Shown: piece after piece, positions 52,776 to 62,416 of the stretch
Position numbering within the stretch: position 1 is the stretch's first letter
Layout of the letters: every line of letters begins with the position of its first letter
Assembly: GCA_035771165.1 (NCBI GenBank)
Contig: JAWNZC010000222.1
Span: 496,001 to 560,000, forward strand
DNA: 64,000 nt
Source: Paragorgia papillata
Taxonomy: Eukaryota > Cnidaria > Anthozoa > Scleralcyonacea > Coralliidae
Reading direction: 5' to 3'
Program-made: the position numbers and the translations under genes
Notes under the pieces: model-generated
Told to the model about the DNA's origin: nothing
The model's input: the letters and a program-made list of their open reading frames with translations, nothing else
Database searches by the model: none

Positions 52776-53407
52776 AACCTTACTGATAATGGAAAGTGTG
52801 GGGAAACCAATTGGCGAGCTGCTGGGAACAAAACCAAACGTAAATCTCATCTAGATGAAACGGGATTGGAGATTGCTGGTTGTCACCATGGTCTTGCTCA
52901 GTGTGCTGTTAATATGTTTACAGGAGAAATATATGGTTATGCTAATTTTATCCATCTCAACATGATGATACCAAATAATGTGGAGTTTATGTGGAGGATA
53001 TCATCTGCAAGTATTGGAAGTGGGCCAAGAACATTCCGAACAACAACATGGAGCAAGAAAGCACGAAGCCTGATATCTATTTGATATTTCAGGTATTTAT
53101 ATTCCAGTAAAACTAAAATGTATTGTAAAGGAAATCTAATTTAGCTTTCACCATTGGGTATTATTTATTTATTTGTGGCTATTGGTTGATTGGTTGATTA
53201 TATTTTAGTGATGTTTGCGAGGTTCTTGTTCAATGTCAGTGCATTCTCCTTTTTGACAAACGTTCTGTTGTTATTCTTAAACACTATAGGTTTTGTGGGG
53301 TGGGAGGTGGCAAGAAGGTGCTGCGTGCTCTATGAGAGAGGAAGTGCAACAAATAAATGGTTATCTTTCAAGGTTATCCAATACTACGAAGTACATGTTA
53401 CCTGAAT
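52776..53407 (+). pseudogene. KDZ-type transposase, two exons with a frameshift
   Basis: Exon a (52776-53092) reads GKCGETNWRAA...KSHLDETGLEIAGCHHGLAQ, AVNMFTGEIYGYANF, NVEFMW, then after a one-base frameshift (~52996) EDIICKYWKWAKN...IYLIFQ, ending CAG|GTATTT. Exon b (53290-53407) reads VLWGGRWQEGAACSMREEVQ, QINGYLSRLSNTTKYMLPE, ending at GTAAGT. Intron phase agrees (0-0). Animal KDZ (Kyakuja-Dileera-Zisupton) transposases show C-G-x-S-x-W-x-A-A, D-E-x-G-x-E-x-A-x-C-R-H-G, N-M-F-x-G-E-I, C-K-Y-W-P-W, G-E-E-x-E-Q-x-N-S-Y-L-S-R in this order. N- and C-terminal parts and the catalytic context further along are missing; R-H-G is H-H-G here. Confidence 0.8.
53093..53289 (+). other. intron of the KDZ pseudogene
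   Basis: GTATTTATATT...TTCTTAAACACTATAG, 197 bp, between exons whose phases match. Confidence 0.6.
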
Positions 53408-53429
53408 GTAAGTATGTTATGGTAGTATA

Positions 53430-54376
53430 GTTATTGTTTAGTAAGACCAATTTTCAGTGCTGTGAGTAACTTCATTACAAGTAACTAGTTACAGTAACTA
53501 GTTACATTTTTAAGTAACTGTAACTGAAACTAGTTACTTTTTCTGAAGAAGTAACTGTAACTATAACTAGTTACTTTTTGAAGAAGTAACTATAACTACC
53601 GGTAGTTACTTTTTTAAAGAACTGTAACTACCTGTAGTTACAATATTTGGTTAAAAAATGTGACTATACTGTAGTTACTGATATTCAGTTGAGGATGTCA
53701 TTCTTTCTTGATAAAAATGGTTTTGATATAATAATAAAGGTACATTATGTACACATTTGACTATTTCTGCTTAGTGACAACTATATTTAGGCATTTAGTT
53801 GTAAAAACATAATTATGGTACTGGCATCTAAAACCAGTAATTTCTTTGTTGATTCTAGTAACACGGACAAAGGAATGTAACTTTGTAACTAGTTACAAAA
53901 TTTTTGAAGTAACTTTGTAACTGTAACTAGTCACTTTCTTTTCATTGTAACTTTTATCGGTAACTAGTTACTTTTCTAACGATGTAACTGTAACTAGTTA
54001 CAAAAATTATGTAACTTTTACAGCACTGCCAATTTTAGAATATGCAGTTCCTGTTTTGGCTGCTCTTCCATCTTACCTATGTGAAAATATTGAAACTATA
54101 CAAAGGGCTATGCGCATAATATTTTCTGACATACCATCATATAGTACATCTCTTGAGGCAGCTAAACTGATTTCCTTGAGTGATAGGAGATCAGAAATAT
54201 GTGAAAAGTTTATTGATAGGAACAAAACTTCTGGCCCCTTGAAACACCTTCTTAATTCTAATAGTACTAAGATAAATCATGGTTATAATTTAGGGTCTGG
54301 TAACTCTACTGACTGCCTTATATCCCAGCCAAGGACATTGAGACTATCTAACTTTGTTACATATAAATATAGGTAG
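53430..54376 (+). pseudogene. LINE ORF2 C-terminal fragment, interrupted by a hAT element
   Basis: Joining the sequence across the hAT insertion gives LVRPILEYAVPV, followed from 54050 by ALPSYLCENIETIQRAMRII, then YSTSLEAAKLISLSDRRSE and ending SQPRTLRLSNFVTYKYR stop. This is the classical end of CR1/Jockey-like reverse transcriptase (RP-x-L-E-Y-A-x-P-V, IE-x-IQ-x-R-A-x-R-I-I, L-x-x-L-x-x-R-R). The frame is intact after the insertion. The 5' end is truncated near 53430, close to the KDZ donor. A 3' UTR to ~54500 ends in AATAAACC and TTTCTTTTCTTATC repeats. Confidence 0.8.
53455..54028. mobile_element. non-autonomous hAT element with 8-bp target duplication
   Basis: Ends CAGTGCTGTGAGTAAC and GTAACTTTTACAGCACTG, flanked exactly by CCAATTTT at 53447-53454 and 54029-54036. 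Removing the element and one duplication restores an open LINE frame. The interior subterminal zones consist of GTAACTAGTTAC, AGTAACTGTAACT and CTAGTTACTTTT words on both sides of a ~150-bp unique core (53690-53860). 8-bp duplications and CAGTG-type termini are typical of hAT. Confidence 0.9.
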
Positions 54377-54499
54377 TTGCTTGGTAATTAATTTTAACTT
54401 ATGTAATGTATTATTGAATGTATATCTTAACTAGCTATTATGTGTTTAAATATTTTGTAAGTACTCATAATTCAGTTCTATACTGCCAAGAGTTTCAAT

Positions 54500-54926
54500 A
54501 AACCTTTCTTTTCTTATCTTATCTTACCTTCTCTTCTCTTCTCTCATCTTGCCTCGCCTCACCTTACCTTATCTTATTTTATCTCTTATCTTACCTTACC
54601 TTCCTTATCTCATCTTATCCCATCTTATCTCTTATATCTTATGTTATCTCTTATCTTATCTTATCGTATATCTTATCTCTTATCTTACCTTATCTCATCT
54701 CACCTCACCTCACCTCACCTCATCTTATCCCATCTTATCTCTTATCTCTTATATCTTATGTTATGTCTTATCTTTCTTATCTCTTATCTTATCTCTTATC
54801 TTATATCTCATCTCTTCTCCTCTCTCCTCTTCTCCTCTCTTCTGTTCTCTTCTCCTCTCCTCTCTTCTCTTCTCTTCTCTTCTCTTCTCTTCTCTTCTCT
54901 TCTCTTCTCTTCTCTTCTCTTACGTT
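54500..54926 (+). repeat. pyrimidine microsatellite (TTATC)n to (TCTCT)n
   Basis: TCTTATCTTATCTTACC grading into CTCTTCTCTTCTCT over ~425 bp. It starts at the LINE 3' end, where such tails often seed microsatellites. The Leu/Ser-rich frames are artefacts. Confidence 0.95.
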
Positions 54927-54927
54927 A

Positions 54928-55065
54928 TGTTTAACAGGAATATTAAAGACCAGCATAGAATACAAAACAATGGCATAGTATTAAATCTTTAGTGGCATCT
55001 TTTAATACTATGCCATTGTTTTGTATTCTACAGTATGCTGGGCTTTAATATCCCTGTTAGAATAT
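54928..55065. repeat. 136-bp palindrome
   Basis: TTAACAGGAATATTAAAGAC...GAATACAAAACAATGGCATAG and the inverse CTATGCCATTGTTTTGTATTC...TTTAATATCCCTGTTA. Confidence 0.85.
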
Positions 55066-55540
55066 CAGAATACAGTATATTCAGATACTGTACTTAAATC
55101 ATTAAATCTTTGAGTTTGGACGTCACAATTTGATTAGATTTTATTAACTTTACCATATAAGAAGAAGATCGAAAGCCCTGTTTATCTTAAAACATGATGG
55201 CGCAATATACAACATTATTTCCTCACAAATAATCGTCCAATCAAATGTCTACATTAGCATCTCGTGCCAGCCCAATATTTTACGATGTAGGACAACTACA
55301 TATTGGGCAGCAACCTTTAGACAAGTGCACAAGGTATATTTACTTGTCAATTGCACGATTATTTGTTCGTTATAATAAAACACCTATTGGATTCATCTTC
55401 GACCAATATGGAAAATATTTAAGTCTCGAGTTTTAATATTAAGCTCAACCATCGGTCTCGCCCAATATTGAATTCTCGACTTAAATATTTTGCCATGTTG
55501 GGCTTGCATGAATCCAATAAGTTATAATACAATACATCGT
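55066..55540. repeat. unassigned sequence with an imperfect palindrome
   Basis: 55383-55530: CACCTATTGGATTCAT...CAATATGG-AAAATATTTAAGTC...GAG returns as CTC-GACTTAAATATTTTG...ATGAATCCAATAAG. GCCCAATATT words recur on both sides at 55268, 55299 and 55460. Confidence 0.55.
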
Positions 55541-56113
55541 TAATAAAGGCTTATTAACCGAGTTCGAGGTCTGTACGGGAAAGTATTTGCCTGAGGTTTT
55601 CGTACAGACCGAGCGACGAAGGAGCGAGGTTTGTGCGAGAGAAACCGAGGACAAATACTTTCCCGTACAGACCGAGAAAACGAGGTTAATAAGCCTTTTA
55701 TTATATGGCTTTTGGTTTGTTTTCTTATCTGTTTTTAGTTCTACGTTTGCCTTGATCAGGTGTCGCTGTTCACCTTAGTTCTTACTTTTGAGCTTGTTCG
55801 TTTCGCTTCATGTTTACACCTGTTAGGCTTTTATTTTTCGCGCTTTTAAATAAGAAGTTTTTATAAAAAGAAACACTAATGTTTCAGGACGTATTATTGT
55901 TCAAAATTTTCCAACGAATATATCTAATTCGCTTTTATTTTCATTCAAATCAACTCAGTAATTTTCCCACCAAAACTTGCAGGTCATTAAAAAGGACGTA
56001 ATGCCCTCTCACAGTGCCGAGAGGGCATTACGGCTTTTTCCGGACCTCTCAGCAACCAATCAGCGTGCGCCGTTTGGCGTAATGACCCGAAAACAAGCCC
56101 AGCCATATAATAA
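55541..56113. repeat. two adjacent foldback repeats
   Basis: 55541-55700: AGGCTTATTAACCGAG...GTCTGTACGGGAAAGTATTTG and the inverse CAAATACTTTCCCGTACAGAC...GTTAATAAGCCT. 55695-56113: TTTTATTATATGGCTT and AGCCATATAATAAAA bound a segment with a second hairpin GTAATGCCCTCTCACAG...GAGAGGGCATTAC at 55999-56033. Confidence 0.75.
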
Positions 56114-56210
56114 AAACAAGTATTGGTGAGTATAAATGTAGTGTATGTGTACGGTTAGACGGTAGACATTCGTCAAACTCAAGTATTCAGTAAATGTTTC
56201 TTATTTTCTG

Positions 56211-56340
56211 AGCCTCAATAGCTCAGTGGTTAGAGCGTCTAGTAACTGGTCATTATTAGAAGGTTGCAGGTTCGATTCCTGCTTGGGGCTTAGAAACATT
56301 TTAGGAGTGTTTGAAGTTGACCAACGGTCAAAAGGATGTG
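56211..56340 (+). mobile_element. tRNA-derived SINE with well-preserved head
   Basis: 56211-56290 folds with a perfect 7-bp acceptor stem (AGCCTCA/TGGGGCT), D arm GCTC/GAGC, and a perfect T arm GCAGG-TTCGATT-CCTGC. The anticodon arm has 8 bp (TCTAGTAA/TTATTAGA) around CTGGTCA, three pairs too many for a tRNA; there is no CCA context. The following body AGAAACATTTTAGGAGTGTTTGA...TTGACCAACGG matches the bodies after 2554 and 10337. The internal promoter boxes (TAGCTCAGTGGTTAGAGC, GGTTCGATTCC) look intact, so pol III transcription is plausible. Confidence 0.7.
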
Positions 56341-57280
56341 ATTTGGAGTTTTTTTTTGCAAATCGTTTTGGAAATTGAACTTCTCCTTCTACATGCAGTT
56401 TGGAAATAACTTGTCAAAGATAATGTAAATATTATTTTTTAAACTATTTTAACGATTGTGATTGTATGCATGTTGTGATTAACATTTGTTGTAGCACGTG
56501 AAGAGTTGATAACTGCATATGCAATAACATGGAACAAAAGGAAACAAGACGCCTGGTCAGTCGTTCACTTGGGTTACTGCAAATATAGTATGTGAAGGTG
56601 TTTTGGGTAAAAGATACTGAAGTGTTATCGAAGCTGCAATCATATACATACGCAGGTTGTCACATGCAGTGCTAAGATCTAAAGTCTATTAAACACATTG
56701 CTCACAGACAAAAGTCAAAACACAATCCAATTCTCCGATAGAAAACACAATTTGCAATAACAAAACACGATTGCCTGTATTTAACGTATTTCCACACATG
56801 TACACAGCGTTCATATGTCGAGTCTCTTCGGTTATTAAATATCAACACAGCTATTAACGGCGTGTGCAACAACTATGTCTGTAAACACACAGAACACATC
56901 CGAGACGAGAAAGACTTGATCAGACATCAAGAAAGCAAAGAAAGCATATATTTGGCTAACCTGATATTTGGCATGCACGCATCAGTTTCGCAAAGCCTGA
57001 TGGGATGACGTAATGATTGCCATTTCGAAAGATATATTAATATGTTTTGTGGCCCGTTCTTTTTGTCATCGGTGGTTAGAACGTAAGAATAATATATTTT
57101 TGTATACAATACCCTGGTTGCTATGCGTGTTTTCATTGGTGGTTGTCCATGATCTATTAAGAGGACAGACACATGGATCACGTCAGATCACGTCAGCTGA
57201 CTTGCTTTTTTCTTTCTTCATGCCCCAAAATCCGACAAGAATTTTGATAAAAACCTTTTAAATTTTTGTATTGTATAAAA
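56341..57280. other. no gene recognised
   Basis: Unique sequence. Opposed frames of 82-84 codons at 56927-57261 are short and without family match. Confidence 0.4.
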
Positions 57281-57464
57281 CAAATAGATTCCATTTTTTG
57301 TTGTCTGTTCAGTTATAGATGCACAGAAGACGTCACAACGTGGTAAGAACATCAGTGACGCACTCGACTGCGTCTCGTGGGCCACTTTTTTGTTCTTACC
57401 ACGTTGTGACGTCATCTGTGCATCTATAACTGAACAGACAACGGCAAAATGGAATCTATTTGTT
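57281..57464. repeat. 184-bp near-perfect palindrome
   Basis: ACAAATAGATTCCATTTT...GTCTGTTCAGTTATAG...ACGTCACAACGTGGTAAG and the inverse CTTACCACGTTGTGACGT...ATGGAATCTATTTGT. Few mismatches, so young. Confidence 0.9.
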
Positions 57465-57589
57465 AAATATTTTATTATATTTTAAATATAAGTTTCTTTT
57501 CCGAGTCGAGCTATGTATTCTGGTATATTTCATTCAACTTGTTCTTAAGTTGTTGTAGTTTTTGTTGTACAAGCTGTGTTGAGTTGCCA

Positions 57590-57684
57590 ATGGTGAGAAA
57601 AACTCAGAGCTCATGCAGTCAGTACTTGAACCTGACTTGAGTCCTGACCGAATGGAGCTCAGAGTTTTTCTTGTGGCAAAAGGT
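57590..57684. repeat. 95-bp palindrome
   Basis: AGAAAAACTCAGAGCTCATG...CAGTACTTGA and the inverse ACTTGAGTCCTGAC...GAGCTCAGAGTTTTTCT. Confidence 0.8.
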
Positions 57685-57811
57685 TAATATATCTATGCAT
57701 AAAAATAATACCAAAAAGTGTTTTCTCTCATTGGTACAACGTGCTACTAAGCACTTCAACAAAGGTCTTATCTAATCGAGACAGACGGATTCCAGGCGGA
57801 AAACGTAATTT

Positions 57812-58075
57812 AGTTAAAAATATCAAAGCCCAGACAATTACTTTGAAAAAGCCCATAACATTGAAGAAATGGTAAAAATGAAAATATTTATTGAACTAAC
57901 GTTTCATCACTACATCTTCAGAGTGATTAAATTATTTGTAATAATTTAATCACTGTGAAGATGTTGCATGTAGCGACGAAACGTTAGTTCAATAAATATT
58001 TTCATTTTTACCATTTCTTCAATGTTAAGGGCTTTTTCAAAGTAATTGTCTGGGCTTTGATATTTTTAACTAAAG
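57812..58075. repeat. 264-bp near-perfect palindrome with degenerate ribozyme-like core
   Basis: Arms AAAAATATCAAAGCCCAGAC...GTTATTGAACTAACGTTTC-like and the exact inverse to GTCTGGGCTTTGATATTTTT. The right arm reads CACTGTGAAGATGTTGC...GCGACGAAACGTTAGTTC, which keeps GAAACGTTAG and paired flanks of a hammerhead-type core but lacks CTGATGA. AACGTTAGTTCAATAAATATTT follows in both arms. Confidence 0.75.
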
Positions 58076-58122
58076 GTATTATCTGTGTTGTGTGAATGTT
58101 GTATTTAAGACTATAATTCTTA

Positions 58123-58230
58123 GGCCTGCGCTAAACGTCGCACAATAGACGAATTGAATTCAGACGAAGTTAATTTGAATTAAATTCGTCTGAATTAAAC
58201 TCGTCTATTGTGCGACGTTTAACGCAGGCC
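58123..58230. mobile_element. PIF/Harbinger-like MITE, minimal copy
   Basis: 108 bp: GGCCTGCGCTAAACGTCG...AATTGAATTC and the inverse ending GCGACGTTTAACGCAGGCC. TTA precedes (58120-58122) and TTT follows, one base off a perfect TTA duplication. This copy is practically only the two ends. Confidence 0.75.
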
Positions 58231-58475
58231 TTTAGCTTATTATATACTTGCCTGTTTTATTGCTTTTAAAATTGGAAAGTCATTCATCTTCCAGCATTAG
58301 CGATGAAGAAGAGGTCTACTTGCTTACTGCCGAATTAAATTCCAGTACATGCCAATTACCAACCTTGGTGGAGACGGCTGATGGAAACTTTGGAAAAAGA
58401 ATACTTTAATGTTCTTAGTAAGAAAGCCATAAGGAAACCAGACACAGTGCTAAAAAGCGGTGCCCTGTGGCATTC
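58231..58475. other. unassigned; possible exon
   Basis: TTCATCTTCCAG followed by a frame ISDEEEVYLLTAELNSSTCQ then LPTLVETADGNFGKRI and stop. Weak exon candidate on plus. The end, TGTGGCATTCAAAAC, belongs to the dispersed repeat also seen at ~63720 and 63890. Confidence 0.25.
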
Positions 58476-58615
58476 AAAACGTCCAGTGGTGTAGCCAAGG
58501 GGGGTGAGGGGGTGAGTGGTCACCCCCCCAATGGTCTCCAAGACCGTTCTCGTGAAAAGTTTAAATCCGCGGAGAAACTTTTAGGGGGGGTACAGTTGTT
58601 TTAAGTCCAAGTGAG

Positions 58616-59707
58616 TAGAGATGAGCCGATTAATCGGAAACTAATCGGTAAAGCCGATTAATCGGCCAATTTAAAATAATCGGCCGATTATTTTGAAATT
58701 TTGATTATTTTGATTATCGGCAAAATAATCGGTGCATGTCTCAAATAAAGCTTTTCATGAACGACGCAAACACACACACCATAAGTCCGTAACTGCATAA
58801 GCCCAAACACAATAGTCTTTATTTCACAATGATTACAGAGCGTTTCACATAACTCTTGACGGAAGAGTTCCGCAGTCGCACGTTTGCCACAAAGTTTACG
58901 AACTCCGCAAATTCGTTACGTATAGCAGCCGATCAAATAGCGAGCATCAAAACAAAGTTGCAATGTTTGTAGCCAACTTCGGAAACAATGAACCGGAACT
59001 TCGGAACTCTAGTCTGTCAAAAGATTTGTGGAACGCTTTTAAAAGTTTAAATTTAAAACCAACACGAGAAAATGGCAAAGGATCTTCACCGGTTGAGGTG
59101 GTCTTGCTTCGACGAGATTGTTGGGTCAAGCGACAGAACTTCCAACGCCAGCCACAAAGTTGAAGAGATCGACGCCTTTCTCGCCCTTCCGCTACAGCCA
59201 TTGCAAGCATGCCCTTATGTTTGGTGGCAACTGGCAAGCAAAGAAACTTGTTTATCCCAACTTGTTTAAAGTTGTGCTGAAGTATTTGAGCCTCCCAATT
59301 CAAGTGTTTATTCAGAGCGTGTGTTTAGCGAGGCAGGGAACATTTCCACAGACAAACGAAACAGGCTAGCACCACATAAAGCGGATAATATTTTGTTTTT
59401 ACATCACAATTTGCCAAATACTAATAGCGTAGCGCATACCGATTTATAAAACTGAAAGTCGGACAAACAAAACGAAATTGATTCTCAAAACACGCAAAAC
59501 TAATCATCACGAAACATTTCTGTTATATTTCACAAATCTTGTTGCAATTTAGCAATCCCTACAACATTACGAAACTGCGCAGGGACTGGTAACCAACAAC
59601 GTAGCACTAATCGGCATATGCCGATTAATCGGCCGATTACTTGTATTAATCGGCCACCAAATAATCGGCTTCAGTAATCGGCAATTTTCGTAATCGGCTC
59701 ATCTCTA
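58616..59707 (+). mobile_element. inner hAT element with transposase remnant and 8-bp target duplication
   Basis: TIR TAGAGATGAGCCGATTA at both ends. CAAGTGAG is duplicated exactly at 58608-58615 and 59708-59715. Subterminal zones are packed with CCGATTAATCGG and AAATAATCGGC words on both sides. The 1.09-kb element keeps only the 3' part of the transposase, so it is an internally deleted copy. Confidence 0.9.
58963..59448 (+). pseudogene. hAT transposase C-terminal (dimerisation) region, frameshifted
   Basis: In three frames in order: KVEEIDAFLALP and CPYVWWQLA; then YPNLFKVVLKYLSLP; then NSSVYSERVFSEAGNISTDK, RNRLAPHKADNILFLHHNLP and stop at 59446. This is the hAT C-terminal dimerisation domain signature (WW, YP-x-L, YL-x-x-P, S-E-R-x-F-S-x-x-G-x-x-x-x-x-x-R-x-x-L). 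Two single-base frameshifts (~59250 and ~59296) disable it. The BED finger and the RNase H-like catalytic D/D residues are absent. Confidence 0.85.
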
Positions 59708-60065
59708 CAAGTGAGTAGATAGTGATGTGTTATATATATTGCAGTCATGCATATGCTATAAATTACAATACTAAGGGTCTATACAAAATGACTCCAACCT
59801 GTTTTTACATTTACGACTTGTTTATAAATAAATCTAAAGATATTCTGACGTGTATTATTCTCTGTTCTGGTTTGATTTCAACAAAATTATGTAATTTATG
59901 CCTTTCAGATTACTCTTAAATACTTGCCTCAAAATGCAGGAAATAGTGTTTCCGAGACCCTAGAAATCCAAAATTTTCCGGGGGGAGACAACATTTTCCG
60001 GACCCCCCTAGGTGATTGAGGTTCTTGCCCCCCCCCCCAAACCCAAGACCCTGGCTGCGCCACTG

Positions 60066-60845
60066 AAAACATCGCGTTAAAAATGTCGCATCAAACGTGG
60101 CTGGGCCACTGAAAACATCGCGTTGAAAATGTCGCATCAAACGTGGCTGCGCCACTGAAAACATCGCGTTAAAAATGTCGCATCAAACGTGGCTGGGCCA
60201 CTGAAAACATCGCGTTAAAAATGTCGCATCAAACGTGGCTGGGCCACTGAAAACATCGCGTTAAAAATGTCGCATCAAACGTGGCTGGGCCACTGAAAAC
60301 ATCGCGTTAAAAATGTCGCATCAAACGTGGCTGCGCCACTGAAAACATTGCGTTAAAAATGTCGCATCAAACGTGGCTGCGCCACTGAAAACATCGCGTT
60401 AAAAATGTCGCATCAAACGTGGCTGCGCCACTGAAAACATCGCGTTAAAAATGTCGCATCAAACGTGGCTGGGCCACTGAAAACATCGCGTTAAAAATGT
60501 CGCATCAAACGTGGCTGGGCCACTGAAAACATCGCGTTAAAAATGTCGCATCAAACGTGGCTGCGCCACTGAAAACATCGCGTTAAAAATGTCGCATCAA
60601 ACGTGGCTGCGCCACTGAAAACATCGCGTTAAAAATGTCGCATCAAACGTGGCTGCGCCACTGAAAACATCGCGTTAAAAATGTCGCATCAAACGTGGCT
60701 GCGCCACTGAAAACATCGCGTTAAAAATGTCGCATCAAACGTGGCTGGGCCACTGAAAACATCGCGTTAAAAATGTCGCATCAAACGTGGCTGCGCCACT
60801 GAAAACATCGCGTTAAAAATGTCGCATCAAACGTGGCTACGCCAC
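60066..60845 (+). repeat. 46-bp minisatellite seeded at a hAT end, ~17 copies
   Basis: Unit: AAAACATCGCGTTAAAAATG, TCGCATCAAACG, then TGGCTGSGCCACTG. The last 14 bp equal the right terminus of the hAT element that ends at 60065, and the first 32 bp equal its flanking target sequence. Units vary mainly at one G/C in GGCTGSGCC. The array ends GGCTACGCCACGCAGCG. Confidence 0.95.
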
Positions 60846-62416
60846 GCAGCGAGGCTTTTGCACAATTGCACATTATGCTAGCATTATTTTGAGCATTTTG
60901 GCAATGGAAAAGCAATGAGAATAATGCTAGCATTCTGGCAAGGAAGTGTATTCATCGAACAATAATTTGTTAATTATTAATAATATACAGAATTATATCT
61001 ATGTTATCAGATGGTATGTTTTAAAATGTTGAGAGTTTAATACAAAAGTCTTGCACTGGTCAGTAGATTCTTTTGCAGTTCGGGGGAAGTTCGTTTTTGG
61101 ATTAAGTCCCACGTTTTACAGGAAATAATTTATATGAAGTTAGTACTGGTAGAGTGTGTACTTCAACCATGCATTCTGCTCCCAGATCCGTGCTCCAAGT
61201 CACAGAACAGAGTGCGTCTTGGCAGTGACCAAAAGGATCGCAGGCTATGGGCACGAGCCACGAAATTATGTAAATAACTGCAACGAAGAGAAGGATGACT
61301 CGTTTTCAGCTATTCTGTGCTATAGGTAGTACTATGTTATTATGGGAAGTTTACGGTATGACAAAATAGTTCTAAAGGTACAAGCATGCTATCGATGTAG
61401 GGAGGCATGACACTGACAGAAGACCAAGGATCAAGTTTAAAATATGGTTAACCTCCACCATACCCCCCCCTCCCCCCCACCTTCTCTCTCCGAGTTGGAA
61501 AATTAAATAAATCTCCCTATATTACGGTCGCTATTAGAGTGCTATTATGCCCCTGCCTTAAATACTGTATACCACTACCTCTAATAAGGCACTCCCTTTT
61601 GGCTTCAAATCAATAAGCCCCCTCTAGTCTAAACATTCTAATTTCAATATTAAAATTAGAACATTTATAATATGGATTCACCATTTGTGTACTCATGTAC
61701 TGTATTTCTAATTGGTTCATTGCTCTTTTGATTTGAATGTTCATCTTTGTAGCTCGAGAAATGCATGCAAACTTCTTGGCTTCACTTTCACTTTGTCCTG
61801 ATGCAAAATCCAAATGATAATGAATAAAGTAGATATCAAAAATTTGTTTTGTTTTAATCCCTTTAATACCTGGTAATATTAAATTATTATTATTATATAG
61901 ATGCGAGTGTTTTACTAGAAAATATACAGTGACATATTTTCCATATCTTCACTAGGAATATGATTTTGCATAATTACATAAATAAGTAGAAACTAAAATT
62001 AATATATAAACAAAAAATATTTAGAAGTCATCAGTTTCTAGTCTGCATAAGTAAGTACTGCGAAGAACAGTTTTAAAATATATTTCAAAAATCATTAATA
62101 ACCCATGAGGAAACCACAAAAGAAGATCATGACTGTATCGTGTCTTTATAATAAAGACACAATACGGTCATGATTTTGATAAAGATACCTCCTGATTTAC
62201 ATAAACTTTAGCTTTGATTTTCTCGGCTTAGACAAGGTTATTTTTCAAACTTACTACGCCAATGAACTTACCAAGTGGTTCGTTTTTGAAGCCGTTCAAT
62301 AAACTCGCAGTTCGTGATAAAACACTCCTGCTCGTTTATTAAACAGTACATATAACTCAAGTTCACTATAAATGCTTTTTGCTTCAGAATGAAAATTATT
62401 CCACATCCGTATACAC
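60846..62416. other. no gene recognised; minor repeats
   Basis: A C run at 61465-61481, an exact hairpin 62129-62177 (TGACTGTATCGTGTCTTTAT/ATAAAGACACAATACGGTCA), and an inverted copy of the 3775-3870 repeat at ~62170-62285. The minus frame at 61610-61813 has no family match. The remainder is AT-rich unique sequence. Confidence 0.45.

Larger units (their letters stand above)
58484..60065. mobile_element. outer hAT element with 8-bp target duplication
   Basis: Left end CAGTGGTGTAGCCAAGGGG and right end CCCTGGCTGCGCCACTG are imperfect inverted repeats. Flanks are AAAACGTC (58476-58483) and AAAACATC (60066-60073), an 8-bp duplication with one mismatch. The unoccupied target (GTTCAAAACATCGCGTTAAA) exists at ~63895. 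C-rich inner ends (CACCCCCCC, CCCCCCCCCCCAAACCC). A second hAT is nested inside; without it this element is ~490 bp and non-coding. Confidence 0.85.

Noticed and set aside
54549..54992. Leu/Ser-rich 147-codon frame with membrane-like stretches
   Set aside because: Translation of a pyrimidine microsatellite following a LINE 3' end.
56211..56290. Functional tRNA-Thr gene
   Set aside because: The anticodon stem has eight pairs and the downstream body is shared with SINE copies, so a SINE head is more likely.
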